The translations under genes and the position numbers were made by a program. This document shows, in pieces, positions 1 through 11,524 of a stretch of 64,000 nucleotides of DNA. This DNA comes from Toxonevra muliebris (lineage: Eukaryota; Arthropoda; Insecta; Diptera; Pallopteridae): contig OY829328.1 of assembly GCA_963691655.1 (NCBI GenBank), positions 9,824,204 to 9,888,203 on the forward strand, read 5' to 3'. Below the pieces are notes generated by a model. The model made no database searches. It saw nothing but the letters and a program-made list of their open reading frames with translations, and was not told where the DNA came from. Positions within the stretch are counted from its first letter, which is position 1. Every line of letters starts with the position of its first letter.

Positions 1-2590
1 ATGTTCATTTCTTTTTTTTTTTTTTTTGTTCTTTGCTGTAGCTTTCTTTTTAAGTGGCATGTGCTTCAGGCTCGTATGAATATATATAGAAAAAAAGTAC
101 AATGGAGTAGTAAGAAAATTTGCAGCTTCTTCATAATTCTCAGAAATGCAAGTGTAATTATTGACTATGATAATTACATACATTCAAATAATGAAGACCA
201 CTCAATTACTTCATTTTATTCATGTTAGTTTTTTGCATCCTTGTTTGGATTTTGCATTGTTTTTGTTGTCTTACATATTAATTTAATTATTTATATCTTT
301 AGAAGTTTTATGTATAAATATAATATGTGTAATAGTTTTAGTTTTTATTATAAGTTTCCCAAAAAAGTAAATATATTGTTAAAGAATTGCAATCATTAAA
401 ATATCCATAAATATCCATCTTTATGTTGTTAAAATTTTCACAATTTTTCAAAATATGTGGAAATTTTAGTTTATGGTAAACGATTTGTGTTTCAAGAAGC
501 ATCTTTCCTGCATTACATTGAACTCTTAAAAAAGGAAAGATGGGACACCACTTTCTGTAAAAAGAGTAAGAACTGTTCTGTTTTCATTTGGCAGCAATGG
601 AAACCGGTAGTATTACTGAGAACTAAGTTCCGATCAGATATTATGGTTGATGAGAAGGAAATAGAGGTTGGAAAAGAATAAATAGGACTGAAGAGGGAAG
701 TTGAGATCAGTTTAAGGCGGTTGTATTTGGTTCTTTTGATTTTTCTATTAATTATCTGTCAGAGTGAGGCGAATTGCTGGCTAGTGATTGCATTTGAAAA
801 ATGTTTAAAACTGATTCGCATCTCGATAATTCATCGGCCTTTTCAATGTTTCAAATATTCTTATGACATGAAATTAGCTCAGGAGAGTTATTTTATTTTA
901 AAGTTTGGTCAGTGACTGCAAGAAGTTTGACCTAAAAATCCGAAGTCGAAATAATTCAGCAATACTGAGGTGTTTTCAGAAGGGTTCCGCTTTGACTACT
1001 TGGCCTATTGTAGAGTTTGATCTCGAAGCTAGCGTCCACAAGATTTCTTCTTCAATCTGTTTCTTATAAGAATTCTAGAATTGGCTTATAATAACTTTAA
1101 GCAAATATAATGTTACCTGTGAATGGAGTCCCCCCCCACTTTTTTTTTTGAAAATCTTTTGCACGTATTGGCGATGTTGTTATTCTAATTGGCCTTACTT
1201 AACCTATTTTGGCCTGACTGGTCAATTTATCGACCAGTAACTTTTAAAATTGGCCAAAAATACATTTGTAAGTTTTTTTCAAAAGTAATCACCGTTTAAC
1301 ATTTCTATATATATTGACTTTAAAAATGCATTTAGATAATTTAAAAATATTTAATTTCACTTTACTTAAAGGCCAGTTGAACAGACATACCTTTTTGGAA
1401 TTTTTTTTTGAAAATCAACCAAAATTAGAAAATTAAATTTTTTTTGTTTAAATGTTTAGTTATTTATCCAATAAACGGGATATTTTTAAAATTAATTTTT
1501 TTTGCATTTGAAATTAGAAATTTACCTAGATAAAATAACAAAGTTGAAGCAAAGAAGCTATAGCTGACCAAACTTTTGTAAAAAAACCTATGGAGAAATA
1601 GGCGAAATTCAACTATCTTTAATTACTTCTAAAATACTGTATTAAATACATTTGATTACAGGGAATACTTATTGCTCATGATGTGGCGTACAAATATTTA
1701 TAATATTTTTTACATCTTATCACCTTTAAATTCTCGGTGTAAGCCAAAAACCAATATATCTTTTAAAATTCAGAAACAAATTTTAACAAATGAGAATTGT
1801 GTTTTGAAAATTTTCAAAATTGGATCATTGCATATACTTAGTACTGGGCTAAAATGAGTTAAGTAGTACTTTGCGTTGTCTGACAAAGTGAGTGTATGAT
1901 TCTTTAATTTGGGGAGAATAAAGTCTGGCACTAGCAAATCCCAAGATTTTCGAAGGGAGGCTTAATTTGTTTGTCTCTTCAAATTTTGTTTTTGGATTTG
2001 GTTTATCCCTTATGCTCAATGACAGGTAATATTAAAAAAAGTATAAAGCTATGATGCAATTGGAAATATTTCAAATTAAAAAAGGACAATGCAAGAATTG
2101 TACTATTGAAATATTTATATTAGGATTTTATATGTCATATAAAATATACATCTGTGTTCATACATGTGTACATAAATGCAAAAGAAATTTATTTATTGTT
2201 TATTTTTGTTTTTTTGTTCGTTCAAGATTTTACTTATAACATGAGAAAAAGCAAAATGTTTATTCAAACATACCATAGAAAAACATAATGTGAATGTATG
2301 TATGTTTATACAATATTCATGTGTGTAGAGACCGACAAAATTGCCACAGTTTGCAATTGCCACAATATAAATCAAATTATAGTTTACACAATAATATTGC
2401 AGCTCAGTGTACTCTCTACTCTTTTTCACCCTCTACTTCAATTTGCTTTTCTTTTTCTTGTTGTTGTTCTCTTTCATCTAATATATACTATGTATGTATG
2501 TTGTAAGTAATTGACATAACAATTGCTATAACACTATTTCAAGTTCCGCCCATGATTCTTTTACTGACTGCTACTGCTGTTTCTGCATCT
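1..2590. other. AT-rich noncoding stretch
   Basis: I recognise no gene, RNA or bounded mobile element here. The open frames are short, start in homopolymer runs and show no family motif. The sequence is A/T-rich with poly-T tracts and resembles intronic or intergenic insect DNA. Confidence 0.5.
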
Positions 2591-2591
2591 T

Positions 2592-2739
2592 TTGCGCTGC
2601 TACTTCAACGACTTACTTCTTTTTGTACTATGCACTACATTACTTCAAATTGACGACGACTTCAACAATGATGGCGACAGGCGAAGTGCAACAAATGTTA
2701 TATGTATATACCACCAACACAGCTACCAACACTACCAAC

Positions 2740-2772
<33 letters not shown>

Positions 2773-3049
2773 GTCATCGTATGAAGAACAAATTTACTAT
2801 TGCCTTCTTTCACTTCTGCTGCTATTTGCAGATTTCCTGCTTCTTTTTTCTTCTCCTCCTGGTTGTTGTTGTAACTGCACTTCATGTTCACAAGTTCTTT
2901 TTCTTGATTGTTATTTTGTACTCTACTTTTTTTTTTCTTTTTTTTTTTTTCTTATTTTATATACTCGTAGTTGTTGCCAAGAGCCTTTTTTGTTGCTATT
3001 GTTGCAGCTACTGCAATTGTTAATTTTTGAAATATTTCCTGTCAATTAA
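2592..3049. repeat. Low-complexity CAC/CAT and poly-T region
   Basis: A CAC run passes into an ATC run at about 2733-2770, followed by pyrimidine-rich and poly-T sequence to 2950. Both strands are open here only because the repeat lacks stop codons; the translations are runs of His, Ser, Pro, Met or Val. I treat it as simple-sequence DNA, not a gene. Confidence 0.75.
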
Positions 3050-3912
3050 TTTCTATTCACAATCTGCTAATTTTGAACTTAATTAAAGTGAAGTAAGTTT
3101 GTATAGTGAACATTGTTTTTTTATGAGTTATACATACCATAAATGCTTGAAAAGAACTTTACAACAATATTCTGATATACTGAGTATTACGCACCCAAAA
3201 CCCCTCCGCTTCTCTATGATTTGCTAGTTTATATGCACATATTATTGGAATCTTTATATAGCATAAATATTTGGAATTCACCAAAATAATGCACTTGCTT
3301 GCCTAGAATTCTCTACTGTACTCAAATCGATATACACCACAGCTTCAATTTTCATCGTTAATTGGGACTAGAGAAAGACTAGATGCAAATCTAAATAATT
3401 TTTCCTATGCTCTTATTTCATCAAGTGGTTTTTTTAATTAGTACGTACATATGGTAATAAATTATGTAATGTATAATTATAATTATTATTAAAGAAATAT
3501 TTAATTCAGTACCCGGAACTGTGAAACCGTGATCATTTTGAACAACGCAAATTCACTTCCGCTTCTGTTTACCAAGCCAAATTTCATGCAATCAGAAAAG
3601 ACTGCAAATCACCGACAAAACTTCATGATAAGATAACTCTCCTGGGCTAGTCTGGGTTCTAGGTCATAGCAACATTCAAAATAATGGAAAGGCTGAAGAA
3701 TTAACGAGGAGAGAATTAACTCAGATGCAATACGAAACGATGCAAATCGGGGTTTTAGTGTATTTACTTTATCAGATCATTTATTTACATGTAAAAAATT
3801 GCTGTCGATCAAAGATATACAATGTTTGATTGCAAATATAACTTTATGTATATTCATATGTATGCATATTCAACAATAAGTTAGTTTAAAAGCAACAACG
3901 CAGTTTTCAAGA
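3050..3912. other. Noncoding spacer
   Basis: AT-rich sequence with no recognisable coding signal. Part of it (3500-3780) is less AT-rich and could be an old transposon remnant, but I cannot name a family. Confidence 0.4.
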
Positions 3913-3988
3913 CGTCGCCTGAGAATTGATTTGGCGTATAGGCATAGGAATACTTATACATATACGCCAAATCAATTCTCAGGCGACG
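3913..3988. mobile_element. 76-bp hairpin MITE, copy 1
   Basis: Near-perfect inverted arms starting CGTCGCCTGAGAATTGATTT enclose a short loop, so almost the whole element folds into a hairpin. It is flanked by a 4-bp target duplication AAGA (3909-3912 and 3989-3992). A second copy of exactly the same length lies at 50675-50750. It encodes nothing and must be mobilised in trans. The superfamily is uncertain; 4-bp duplications that are not TTAA occur in, for example, Sola-type elements. Confidence 0.9.
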
Positions 3989-4303
3989 AAGAGGCTGAGA
4001 ATTACAAATTTTGAAAAGTAGTAGATGGCAGCCCTTGAAATATGTATATGTCCAGATACGTTATAGAAGAACCATTGGTGCTCGTCGCTTTATTCTACAG
4101 ATATTCATGCTGCAATACAATAGTTAGTAAGTGATATTTTGCTTGGATCTATTGTGTGTTTTAGATTGGTTCTTATTTCGAGTTGTTGGCGATTTTACTA
4201 AAAGAAACTCTCTTCTATGAAAGAATAAAATTTCGAACTTTTCAGTTAAAAATTGCATGTCTTAGAAGTCTTTCAAAATAATAACAGCGAACAATAAGGT
4301 GTA

Positions 4304-4690
4304 TGTTAGGTTAGGTTGGATTGGCAGCCTTCTGTTTGAAAGCACACTTAAGCACATAATTAGGCTCATTGTGATACCACAGTACGGCACGACTACCCAT
4401 TTACAGAGTGGAGAACCATGAGGATTCCATTATAAATCTGGCTATGCCCTTAATATTTATGAATGATAGCTCGGACAAACTAATGAAGAGCCGCTGCCCC
4501 GACAGAAGTCATTAAATGGCAGTCCAAGTCTTGCAGCATGTCTCCCCATTATGCAGTGTCCCGTGAGCACCGAAGTCGTAATGCTGATGGAGTTTCTGCA
4601 AAGGTTGAGTAGCTGTTTAGTTCGTCTATTGTCCAGTTGTGGCGTAGAGTTTCGGAAATAACTACTTGGATCCGCTATAGTTTATTTTAT
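4304..4690 (-). pseudogene. LINE 3' end (C-terminal domain and 3' UTR)
   Basis: Read on the minus strand, about 4470-4620 encodes a peptide containing QLLNLCRNSI, then SVLTGHC, GRHAARLGL and PFNDFCR. This is the Cys/His region that follows the RNase H domain in many insect non-LTR retrotransposons. The element ends at its 3' side in a CCTAACCTAAC tail near 4304. The RT and RNase H domains are missing and stop codons are present, so it is a 5'-truncated dead copy. Its last ~90 bases resemble the tail of the SINE at 63.1 kb. Confidence 0.75.
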
Positions 4691-4699
4691 TCCAGAACC

Positions 4700-5413
4700 T
4701 CCTACTCCTTTCCACTCCCATGGATCTACTAGCGGATCTTGAAAGTGTTCTGAGAAATGAATTTTTCTACTTATTTTCTTGATCCCCTTTAATTGTAACG
4801 TGATTGTTGTGGAGGTATTAAAACTATTTCTTGTCAAAGTATGCTGATTCTTCTGGGAATCGCGATTCAGGTGTCGAAAAATATTGGTTTTGTAATAAAA
4901 CCCATAACTTAAACCAGCCAGTGCTTTCTTCTTAACCTCAATAAAATTACATTCTCACATTTTTACCAGTGGGTATCAATTTTTCTTTCTTTTTATAAAG
5001 AACTTGCGACTTCAATGTCCTCAAGTGTTATGTTTCTTAGCACAGATTTCTAAAAAGTTTTACTCTCCCCCTTAGAGATATAGATATTTAGATTGTGTTG
5101 TATTGTATTATATAGATGGTTTTCGTAATAAATCTTATCTATTTTTAATGCGAATAATATCCTAATTTTCATTGTTTTTAATTTTTTGTTCATCGGACTA
5201 AATCGACATTTGACTTGCATGTTTCAGATTAAAAAAAAATTTAGAATACGTTTTCTACATTTTTTCAATTGTTTCAAAAAGTATTTAAAATATTTATTTT
5301 TCCACTAAATATGTATTCTTAAATTTTTAAGGCAACCCTGTCTTATAGGAATTAAAAAGGATTTCTTATATTTTAAAAACCGTGAATGTATATATTTTAA
5401 ACCAGAGTACAAC
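4700..5413. other. Noncoding spacer
   Basis: AT-rich unannotated sequence; no gene or bounded repeat recognised. Confidence 0.4.
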
Positions 5414-5417
5414 TTAA

Positions 5418-5947
5418 TCCTCTAGTTCACAAGCCCGCCCCTAGACGGTCTTCACCAAATGGGATGGAATTGCCACCATAACAGTTTTCTGTTGCTACAT
5501 TTTATCATATCGTTTAGGGAATTTCCCAAGCTTTTAAAAAAATGTATCAGTTATGAGCTATGATGCGTATTACAGAAGTTAGCGACAGTTAAAGTCAAAA
5601 ATTTGTGAAAAATGGGAAAATTAACTATTTTGATTGTAATTGAGATAAAAGTGAAAAAAAAAATAAAAAAAATAAATAAAATACTTCCCGTCATAGTATC
5701 CAGATAAAAGAAACTAGCTATGGATAGCTGAGAATTTGAATTTTTTATATAAAATATTTAATTACTTAAAACAAATTGATAAAAAGCTCATTCAAGAACA
5801 AATAATTTTAGGCGTTCAAACTTTCTCACTTCATAAAACCACGCCCATTAGTTTTTTTTTATGTTTTTAAATCAGTTAATGATTTTTATGCCAATATTAA
5901 TCAATTCCGATTTTTTTTTATCAATCAAAAATTTGGGAACTAGAGGG
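5418..5947. mobile_element. TTAA-flanked non-autonomous element (piggyBac-like)
   Basis: Terminal inverted repeats of the form YCCTCTAGTTC face each other at 5418 and 5947, and TTAA lies directly outside both ends (5414-5417 and 5948-5951). TTAA duplication is the hallmark of piggyBac-type transposition. The 530-bp interior has no transposase. A sequence closely resembling its right end, in inverse orientation, begins at 63954 and runs off the window. Confidence 0.75.
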
Positions 5948-5951
5948 TTAA

Positions 5952-7560
5952 TATTATTAATAGTGATAGTAAATTTTTTCCAATTACAAATATGGAGGGG
6001 AAGGATACCACTTGAATCCCACTTCCAATAAGAATTAAAAACAATTTGAGCCTTTTCTGAGGAAAATAAAGTACTAAAGAATTACTCAACTTATATTCTT
6101 TTTAAATAATGATCTTCCAGAAAAAACTGGTAGTGCCAGAGAAACTTTTCAGGATGAAATTTCCAAAAAATTAGTTTTGTCCGAAATGTGTTAAAACATT
6201 AAACAAATTTGAAATTGTTTAAAACGCATGAAGAAAGAATATTTTATAGATTTTTCATAGAAAATCGATAGTAGATATGGATAAACAAATTTCTTTACTG
6301 GTTAGTTTTATTCCTTCTTTAGTGGTATTGAATTATTGAAAATACATATTTTATAGATGTAAAAGGCCTAATGAACCTCGGAAAACGTGATGTTTATATG
6401 GGTGTCTTTTAATGGGTTAACTTGTAATATTCAGAATTAGTTACTTGAAAACTTAGTAAAAGTTTCGTTTTGAATTTTTTTTTTATATATTATTCTAGTT
6501 GCAAAATTTAAGATTATGATGAGAATATGCGGGACAGACTTTAGCTCAAGTTTCATTCAAATTTTTTTTTGTACTGTTATATTATAAATTGTTGCTGCTG
6601 AATCTGTATTTCGTTAAAATAATTTCAGATATGAACTTTTATTAAAAATATTTTAATTTCACACATTGTTTTCATATTTCTTCAAAAAATCCTCTAACAT
6701 TTCCATTTAAATTCTTTGCATTCTGAGTACCAAAAAAAAAAAAAAATAAAAAAAAAATAAAATAAAACATACCTACACATAACGTAAAGTAACTGAAAAT
6801 AACCAAGAACGAAAATTTGCTTTTTTATGTTTTAATCCTTGCAAATATTTTTATTGTAATCCGCTTCCAGTACAACAAATGTCAACGTTTTCACCAAACG
6901 ACTTTTGTTATTACTACATGCAGTAGCCTCAGAATAATATTGTATTTCTAGAGTTTTAATCCTTTTTAGTATGCAAAACTTACCTGTTGATGTTGTTTTT
7001 CTGCTTGTTGTAGATGCTACTGTTGACATTGACGTTGCAAGCGTTGCAGTTATTCGTAGTTAGTTGTTGATTTGAAAAAATTTTGTTTTGTTATGTTTTA
7101 CACTTAAATCCTTTTTGTGTAAAACTATGTAAGTGTGTTAGACCCAAAAAATAAGTTAAATTAAAAAAGGATAGCAAGAGAAGTTGTAAAATTTTTGTAT
7201 TGTTGCTTTCGAATGAAAATGTAAAAATCATCAAAATATTCACTATTATGTTTTTTTCTTTTATGTTTTAGATAATTTAGTTTTTTAAATAATTATCATA
7301 TTGTTGGTTTTTATTCATGGCACAATTGCAACAAAAAAACATTTCTCAATATTTCTATTATGAAAATTTTGCACTCAAATGATGCTGCACGTAAGATAAA
7401 ACACAATTGCTGAATTATCCTTTTTTGCAGTTAAACAGTTAAACAAGAACTTGAACCTCGTCAATCTGATCTTCTTCTCATAAGAGTTTCTTCTAATTCT
7501 TAAGTATTTCGCATTTCACCCGTTGACAAGTACCAAACGCTTACAGCGAATAAATCGAAC
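5952..7560. other. Noncoding spacer with poly-A/T tracts
   Basis: AT-rich DNA with an A-rich tract at about 6734-6765. No convincing coding frame. The short minus frame at 6832-7029 has no recognisable family motif. Confidence 0.4.
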
Positions 7561-8340
7561 TGATTCGTTGAGTTTCTGGCCCAGAAGACTTTTAACAACC
7601 AAACAACAACCAGCAGCCAACAAGCAACAGGCAACAACAAAATACAACGTCAAGTCTGCACATTAGACCAAATTACCATTGCGGTTGTCGTGATCGTCTT
7701 GGTCGATGTCGTAGTTGTAGCTTGATACGCTCTTGTATGCTTGTTGTTGGACTAGTAGTAGCTGCTCAATGTTGCCAACTTTGTCTTTTTTGTTTTTTTT
7801 TTTTGTTTTTCACTCCTTACTTACAAGACAAACCAAAGATATCGTACCATCTATAACCACAACAAGAAAGTGCAGTCAAAGAGCACGCTGAAATGGCCGA
7901 GATACACACATAAAAAAGAAGAACACACCATTCAAGTAAACATACACAGAGCGTCCGTAGCAGCGGTAAAAAAAAGTTTGATCCAAACTTAAACAATAAG
8001 CAGTAGCTGAAGAAGAAGACGAAGACCAAAAAGCAGCAGCAGCAGCAGCAGCACAAACAGAAACCACAAGTGCGTAAATATTGGAATGAATATTGCGAGA
8101 GAGAGCGCATGATGAGAGAAATTTATAGCTGCGCAGTCGCAGTCACAGTCAGAGTCGCCGTTGCTGGTTGGAGTAAAAGAAGCAGAAGCGGTTGTCATTG
8201 TTAAAGCTTAGCTCAGCGAGAGCGTAATTGGGTGTTTGTGTGTTAGAGCACTCTGTCTCAAACTAGAATATGAGTTAAAGAGTCAATTGTTTAGCCAAAG
8301 AGCGAGACCGGCTTTTGGTTTGCTTGCTTGTTAAGTTGTG
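7560..8340. promoter_or_regulatory. Possible host 5' UTR/promoter-like stretch
   Basis: This stretch is less AT-rich than its surroundings. It holds CAA/CAG runs (7600-7640 and 8030-8060), GAGAG clusters (8095-8120) and a CAGTCGCAGTCACAGTCAG repeat (about 8134). GAGA sites and CA-rich leaders are common upstream of fly genes. There is no identifiable exon, so this is a weak, composition-based call. Confidence 0.2.
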
Positions 8341-9639
8341 AGTACACATTTCTTAGTTTTATGAGTGTGATTATTTGAGTTTTTTTCAACGTAGCTGTTT
8401 GAGGCAGTTTGAGATGAAATAGCGGTGCTGGTTTGAAGCGTGGTTTGTTGTGTTGTTCATGTTAACTGAACGTATTCGAACCTGGTTTGAAATTGCTAGG
8501 ATGTATGGATTCCTTAGATAAGTAAGGGAGAAAAAGAAAAAGACTTAATTTCTACTATAAAGTATGTGCTCGCTAAATCGAAATGGTTATGAATGCATTC
8601 TTTATTTAACCCTTAAATGCCCAGTATGTTTGATTTCAATTAAAACCATACTTAATGTTAGTATTTGTAATTCCAAACAACGTTTGTTCCATGAGTTTTA
8701 AAATAAATTAGTTTAAGGTGCCGTAATTTGGATTTACATGGTAACAATGATGTAATGAAACAAAACAAACACGATGGCAATACAAAAATTATTCAAAAAA
8801 ACACTACCAAAAACAAATGCAACCGTTCTTTTTCATTCCAAACTATAATTTGCAGAAATAAAGCAAGCAAAAATTACAAATAGAAGTAAAGACACATCCA
8901 ACTCAGATTGCAGAGTTGTATTCAGATTATCGGGAGTTCGAGTTAATGAGAGTAATCTGTAAAACTGGATATGTGCACTGTATATTGGTGGAATTTTTCG
9001 CAAATGGCTCATGGTCGAATGCAAAACCATTTAGTTAGTTTTAACGAATTTTTGATAGACTTAATAGATCAACAAATTAATTTTTGGGGTTTATGGTCTT
9101 GCAAATAAAAAAATAGTACAACCTTGTACCGAAAATTCTTACTTATTTCAGGCGAACTTTTATGAGCTTCATGCATTGGTTAACATTGTTCATTGGATTC
9201 AAAATGGAATTGGTGCTGGATATTCTTAAAGCTCCTATGACTAGCGAAAGTAGTATATTTCTGGTTAAGCCACTAGGGTAAAAAGAGGTACATATATAGG
9301 GCTAGGGCTAAACAAGATTTTCATCTCAAGTTATTTCTCTCCCCCCGCCGATTCTTTGATTATTTCACTTCACTTAACGATCCAAAAATCGTACTACTAG
9401 AGATTCCACGCTACCAATCTCTCCAATTCTACCCAATCAGCTTAATTTGTAAAAAAAATTTTGGCGCGAAATTGGAAACGAAGTGAAAATTTTATTCAAT
9501 TCTTTTAATTTTGGTTGTAAATTCAGTGAGTTTTAACAGTTTTAAAAAGATGTTGGTAATAATTTGGAACCGATTTGTTTTCTTCCGGTAATTATCGATA
9601 TTTCGGCATTCTATCTGTGAGTGCTCAGTAATAATTTAG
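8340..9639. other. Noncoding spacer
   Basis: No recognisable gene, RNA or bounded repeat. Confidence 0.4.
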
Positions 9640-9943
9640 AGGCTGAGAGGAAAAGTGGTATAACTTCTACGTTCAGAAAAAAGTGGAATAATTTTACCTA
9701 AGAGCAAAAGCAAAACGAAATAGGTTCAGAGAAAAAGTGAAACGAAATATGTTCAGAATGAAAACGGAATAGAAAACTATGCTGTTCTTCCTCTGAAAGA
9801 ATGGTTATACCATTTTTGTTCTTACTTTTAAGGCGTTTCATTTTCACTCTAAACCGTATTACTTACGCCATTCTTGCACTGACACACTAAATTATTTCAC
9901 TTTTGCTCTTATATAAATTTTAGCCCGCTTTTCCTCTCAGCCT
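9640..9943. mobile_element. 304-bp MITE, first copy
   Basis: Bounded by inverted AGGCTGAGAGGAAAAG termini. The left half is purine-rich (GAGCAAAAG, GTGAAACG motifs) and the right half holds their complements (TTTCACTTTTGCTC), so the element is palindromic overall. There is no coding capacity. A sister copy of identical length starts 49 bp downstream. Confidence 0.85.
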
Positions 9944-9992
9944 GTCATTTATCATTCGAAAGTGATATAAAACCGAATCGTCCTCATTTGAG

Positions 9993-10296
9993 AGGCTGAG
10001 AGGAAAAGTAGTATAACTTCTACGTTCAGAAAAAAATGGAATAATTTTACTTAAAAGCAAAAGCAAAACGAAATATGTTCAGAGCAAAAGTGAAACGAAA
10101 TATGTTCAGAGCGAAAACAGAATAAAAAGCTATGCTGTTCTTGCTCTGAAATAATTGTTATACCATTTTTGCTCTTTCTTTTAAGACGTTTCATTTTCAC
10201 TCTAAACCGCATTACTTATGCCATTCTTGCACTGACACTCGAAATTATTTCACTTTTGCTCTTATATAAATTTTAGCCCGCTTTTCCTCTCAGCCT
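9993..10296. mobile_element. 304-bp MITE, second copy
   Basis: Same length, same orientation and high similarity to the copy at 9640-9943, with the same AGGCTGAGAGG termini. The 49 bp between the copies contains no obvious extra element, so they arose either by insertion next to a relative or by a segmental duplication. Confidence 0.85.
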
Positions 10297-10335
10297 GTCA
10301 ATTATCGATAATTACACAGACACACAAAAATATTT

Positions 10336-11226
10336 TTTTTTCTGATCTGGGGGTCTGATTATGTTTGTGCCATAACCTCAAAAACTCATGATTTAAGCTA
10401 TTAAATGCACACAACTCTAAGAATGAAGTTGTAATCTGAAAACCCTAGCATTTATATTTTTTAAACCCTATAACCTTATAACTTACTTGACCGCATCATC
10501 AGCTTAACCCCATAACCCACTTAACCGCATAATTCAATGTTATGACGATGCTTGCGGGCCTGCTTTCCCACCCTTACCAGCTGATACTGAGGTTCTGAGT
10601 CTCTGCATCGTAATAGGCTTACTTCGTATGTCTGCCATAACAGCATGAAAGCCGTGATCCAGAGACTTTGTTGGACTATGGATTTACTCCATTGCCCACC
10701 GTCACCACGCGGATGTGACCTAGATACAAGTATACGCAAGATATATTCGTTTTGAATAGAACCCGAGATTTGAATTCTTTAAAAGGACTTATTTTCTAGA
10801 ACCAGGTCTCGAAATGTGGAGATTTAACACTTACTTTTTTCATTGATGTACAAAGACTCAGGAATGAATGTGCAATTAGAGCATTTTAGGAGACCTGACA
10901 GATAAGCCTACATATCAAGTTATCGTTTATAGGTTTGTTTTTAGAGACTTGACAGATAAGGGTAGATATTGAGCTGTATAGGAGGTTATTGGAGTTGATG
11001 CACATTAAGTTTTGCGGTTAAATGGCCATATGGTTAAGTGAGTTATGGGGTTAAACAAGTTATAGGGTTATGGGTTTAAAAAAAATAAGTACTTGGGTTA
11101 CCGGAGTACAACTTCATTCTTAGAGTTATGCGCGTTTACAATCTTAAATCATGTTTTTTTTGAGGTTATGGCAGAATCCCGATGTGATAGGGTTCAATAA
11201 GCCTCAGCGATCTAGATCAGGAAAAT
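10336..11226. mobile_element. Foldback-like element with long inverted arms
   Basis: Roughly 200-bp arms (about 10336-10530 and 11005-11226) are reverse complements. Both carry GCCATAACCTCAAAAA, then CATGATTTAAG, then TCTAAGAATGAAGTTGTA, then subrepeats of the form AACCCYATAACC. The centre (10530-11000) is unrelated, mostly non-repetitive and has no recognisable protein. Confidence 0.8.
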
Positions 11227-11264
11227 TTTTTTTTTTGTTAGCTGTATTATTGTTAAGGAGCTAT

Positions 11265-11520
11265 TTTTTGTTTATTGAATGCAGACCGGTGTTTTGGGAT
11301 CGCAAGAAAAGTAAGTGGGAAGTGGAAAGAGGGAAAAGTAGCTTTGAATATTTGGTTTGCATTTGGAAAGATAATAACTGTCAGGAAAAATATTTATAGG
11401 AAGCTTATTCCATAAAAGCGCGTTATGATAGAGAAAATAACTATCTCTATAATGCATAGAACGTTTCACTTCCGGTTCAAGTTGTTTCGGGAGAACTTAC
11501 GAGCCTCGTGGCGTCAGATC
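11265..11520 (-). pseudogene. LINE reverse transcriptase C-terminal fragment
   Basis: The minus-strand frame 11469-11272 carries HYRDSYFLYHNALLWNKLPI followed by a weakly conserved F..Y tail. The pattern of a basic-aromatic stretch, then WN.LP, then a short helix typifies the end of ORF2 in CR1/jockey-type LINEs. Only this tail remains, so it is a relic. The call rests on one motif. Confidence 0.45.
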
Positions 11521-11524
11521 GCGC

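Noticed and set aside
2592..3049. Overlapping open frames with His, Ser or Met/Val runs
   Set aside because: Produced by CAC/ATC and poly-T simple repeats on both strands; no domain or homologue-like motif.
7817..8198. Several minus-strand frames rich in Cys, Leu or Ala
   Set aside because: Frames open because of CAG/GAAGA repeats; three overlapping frames are open at once, typical of low-complexity DNA.
10521..10739. 72-codon minus-strand frame in the foldback centre
   Set aside because: No recognisable family motif and no other sign of coding; left as unassigned centre sequence.
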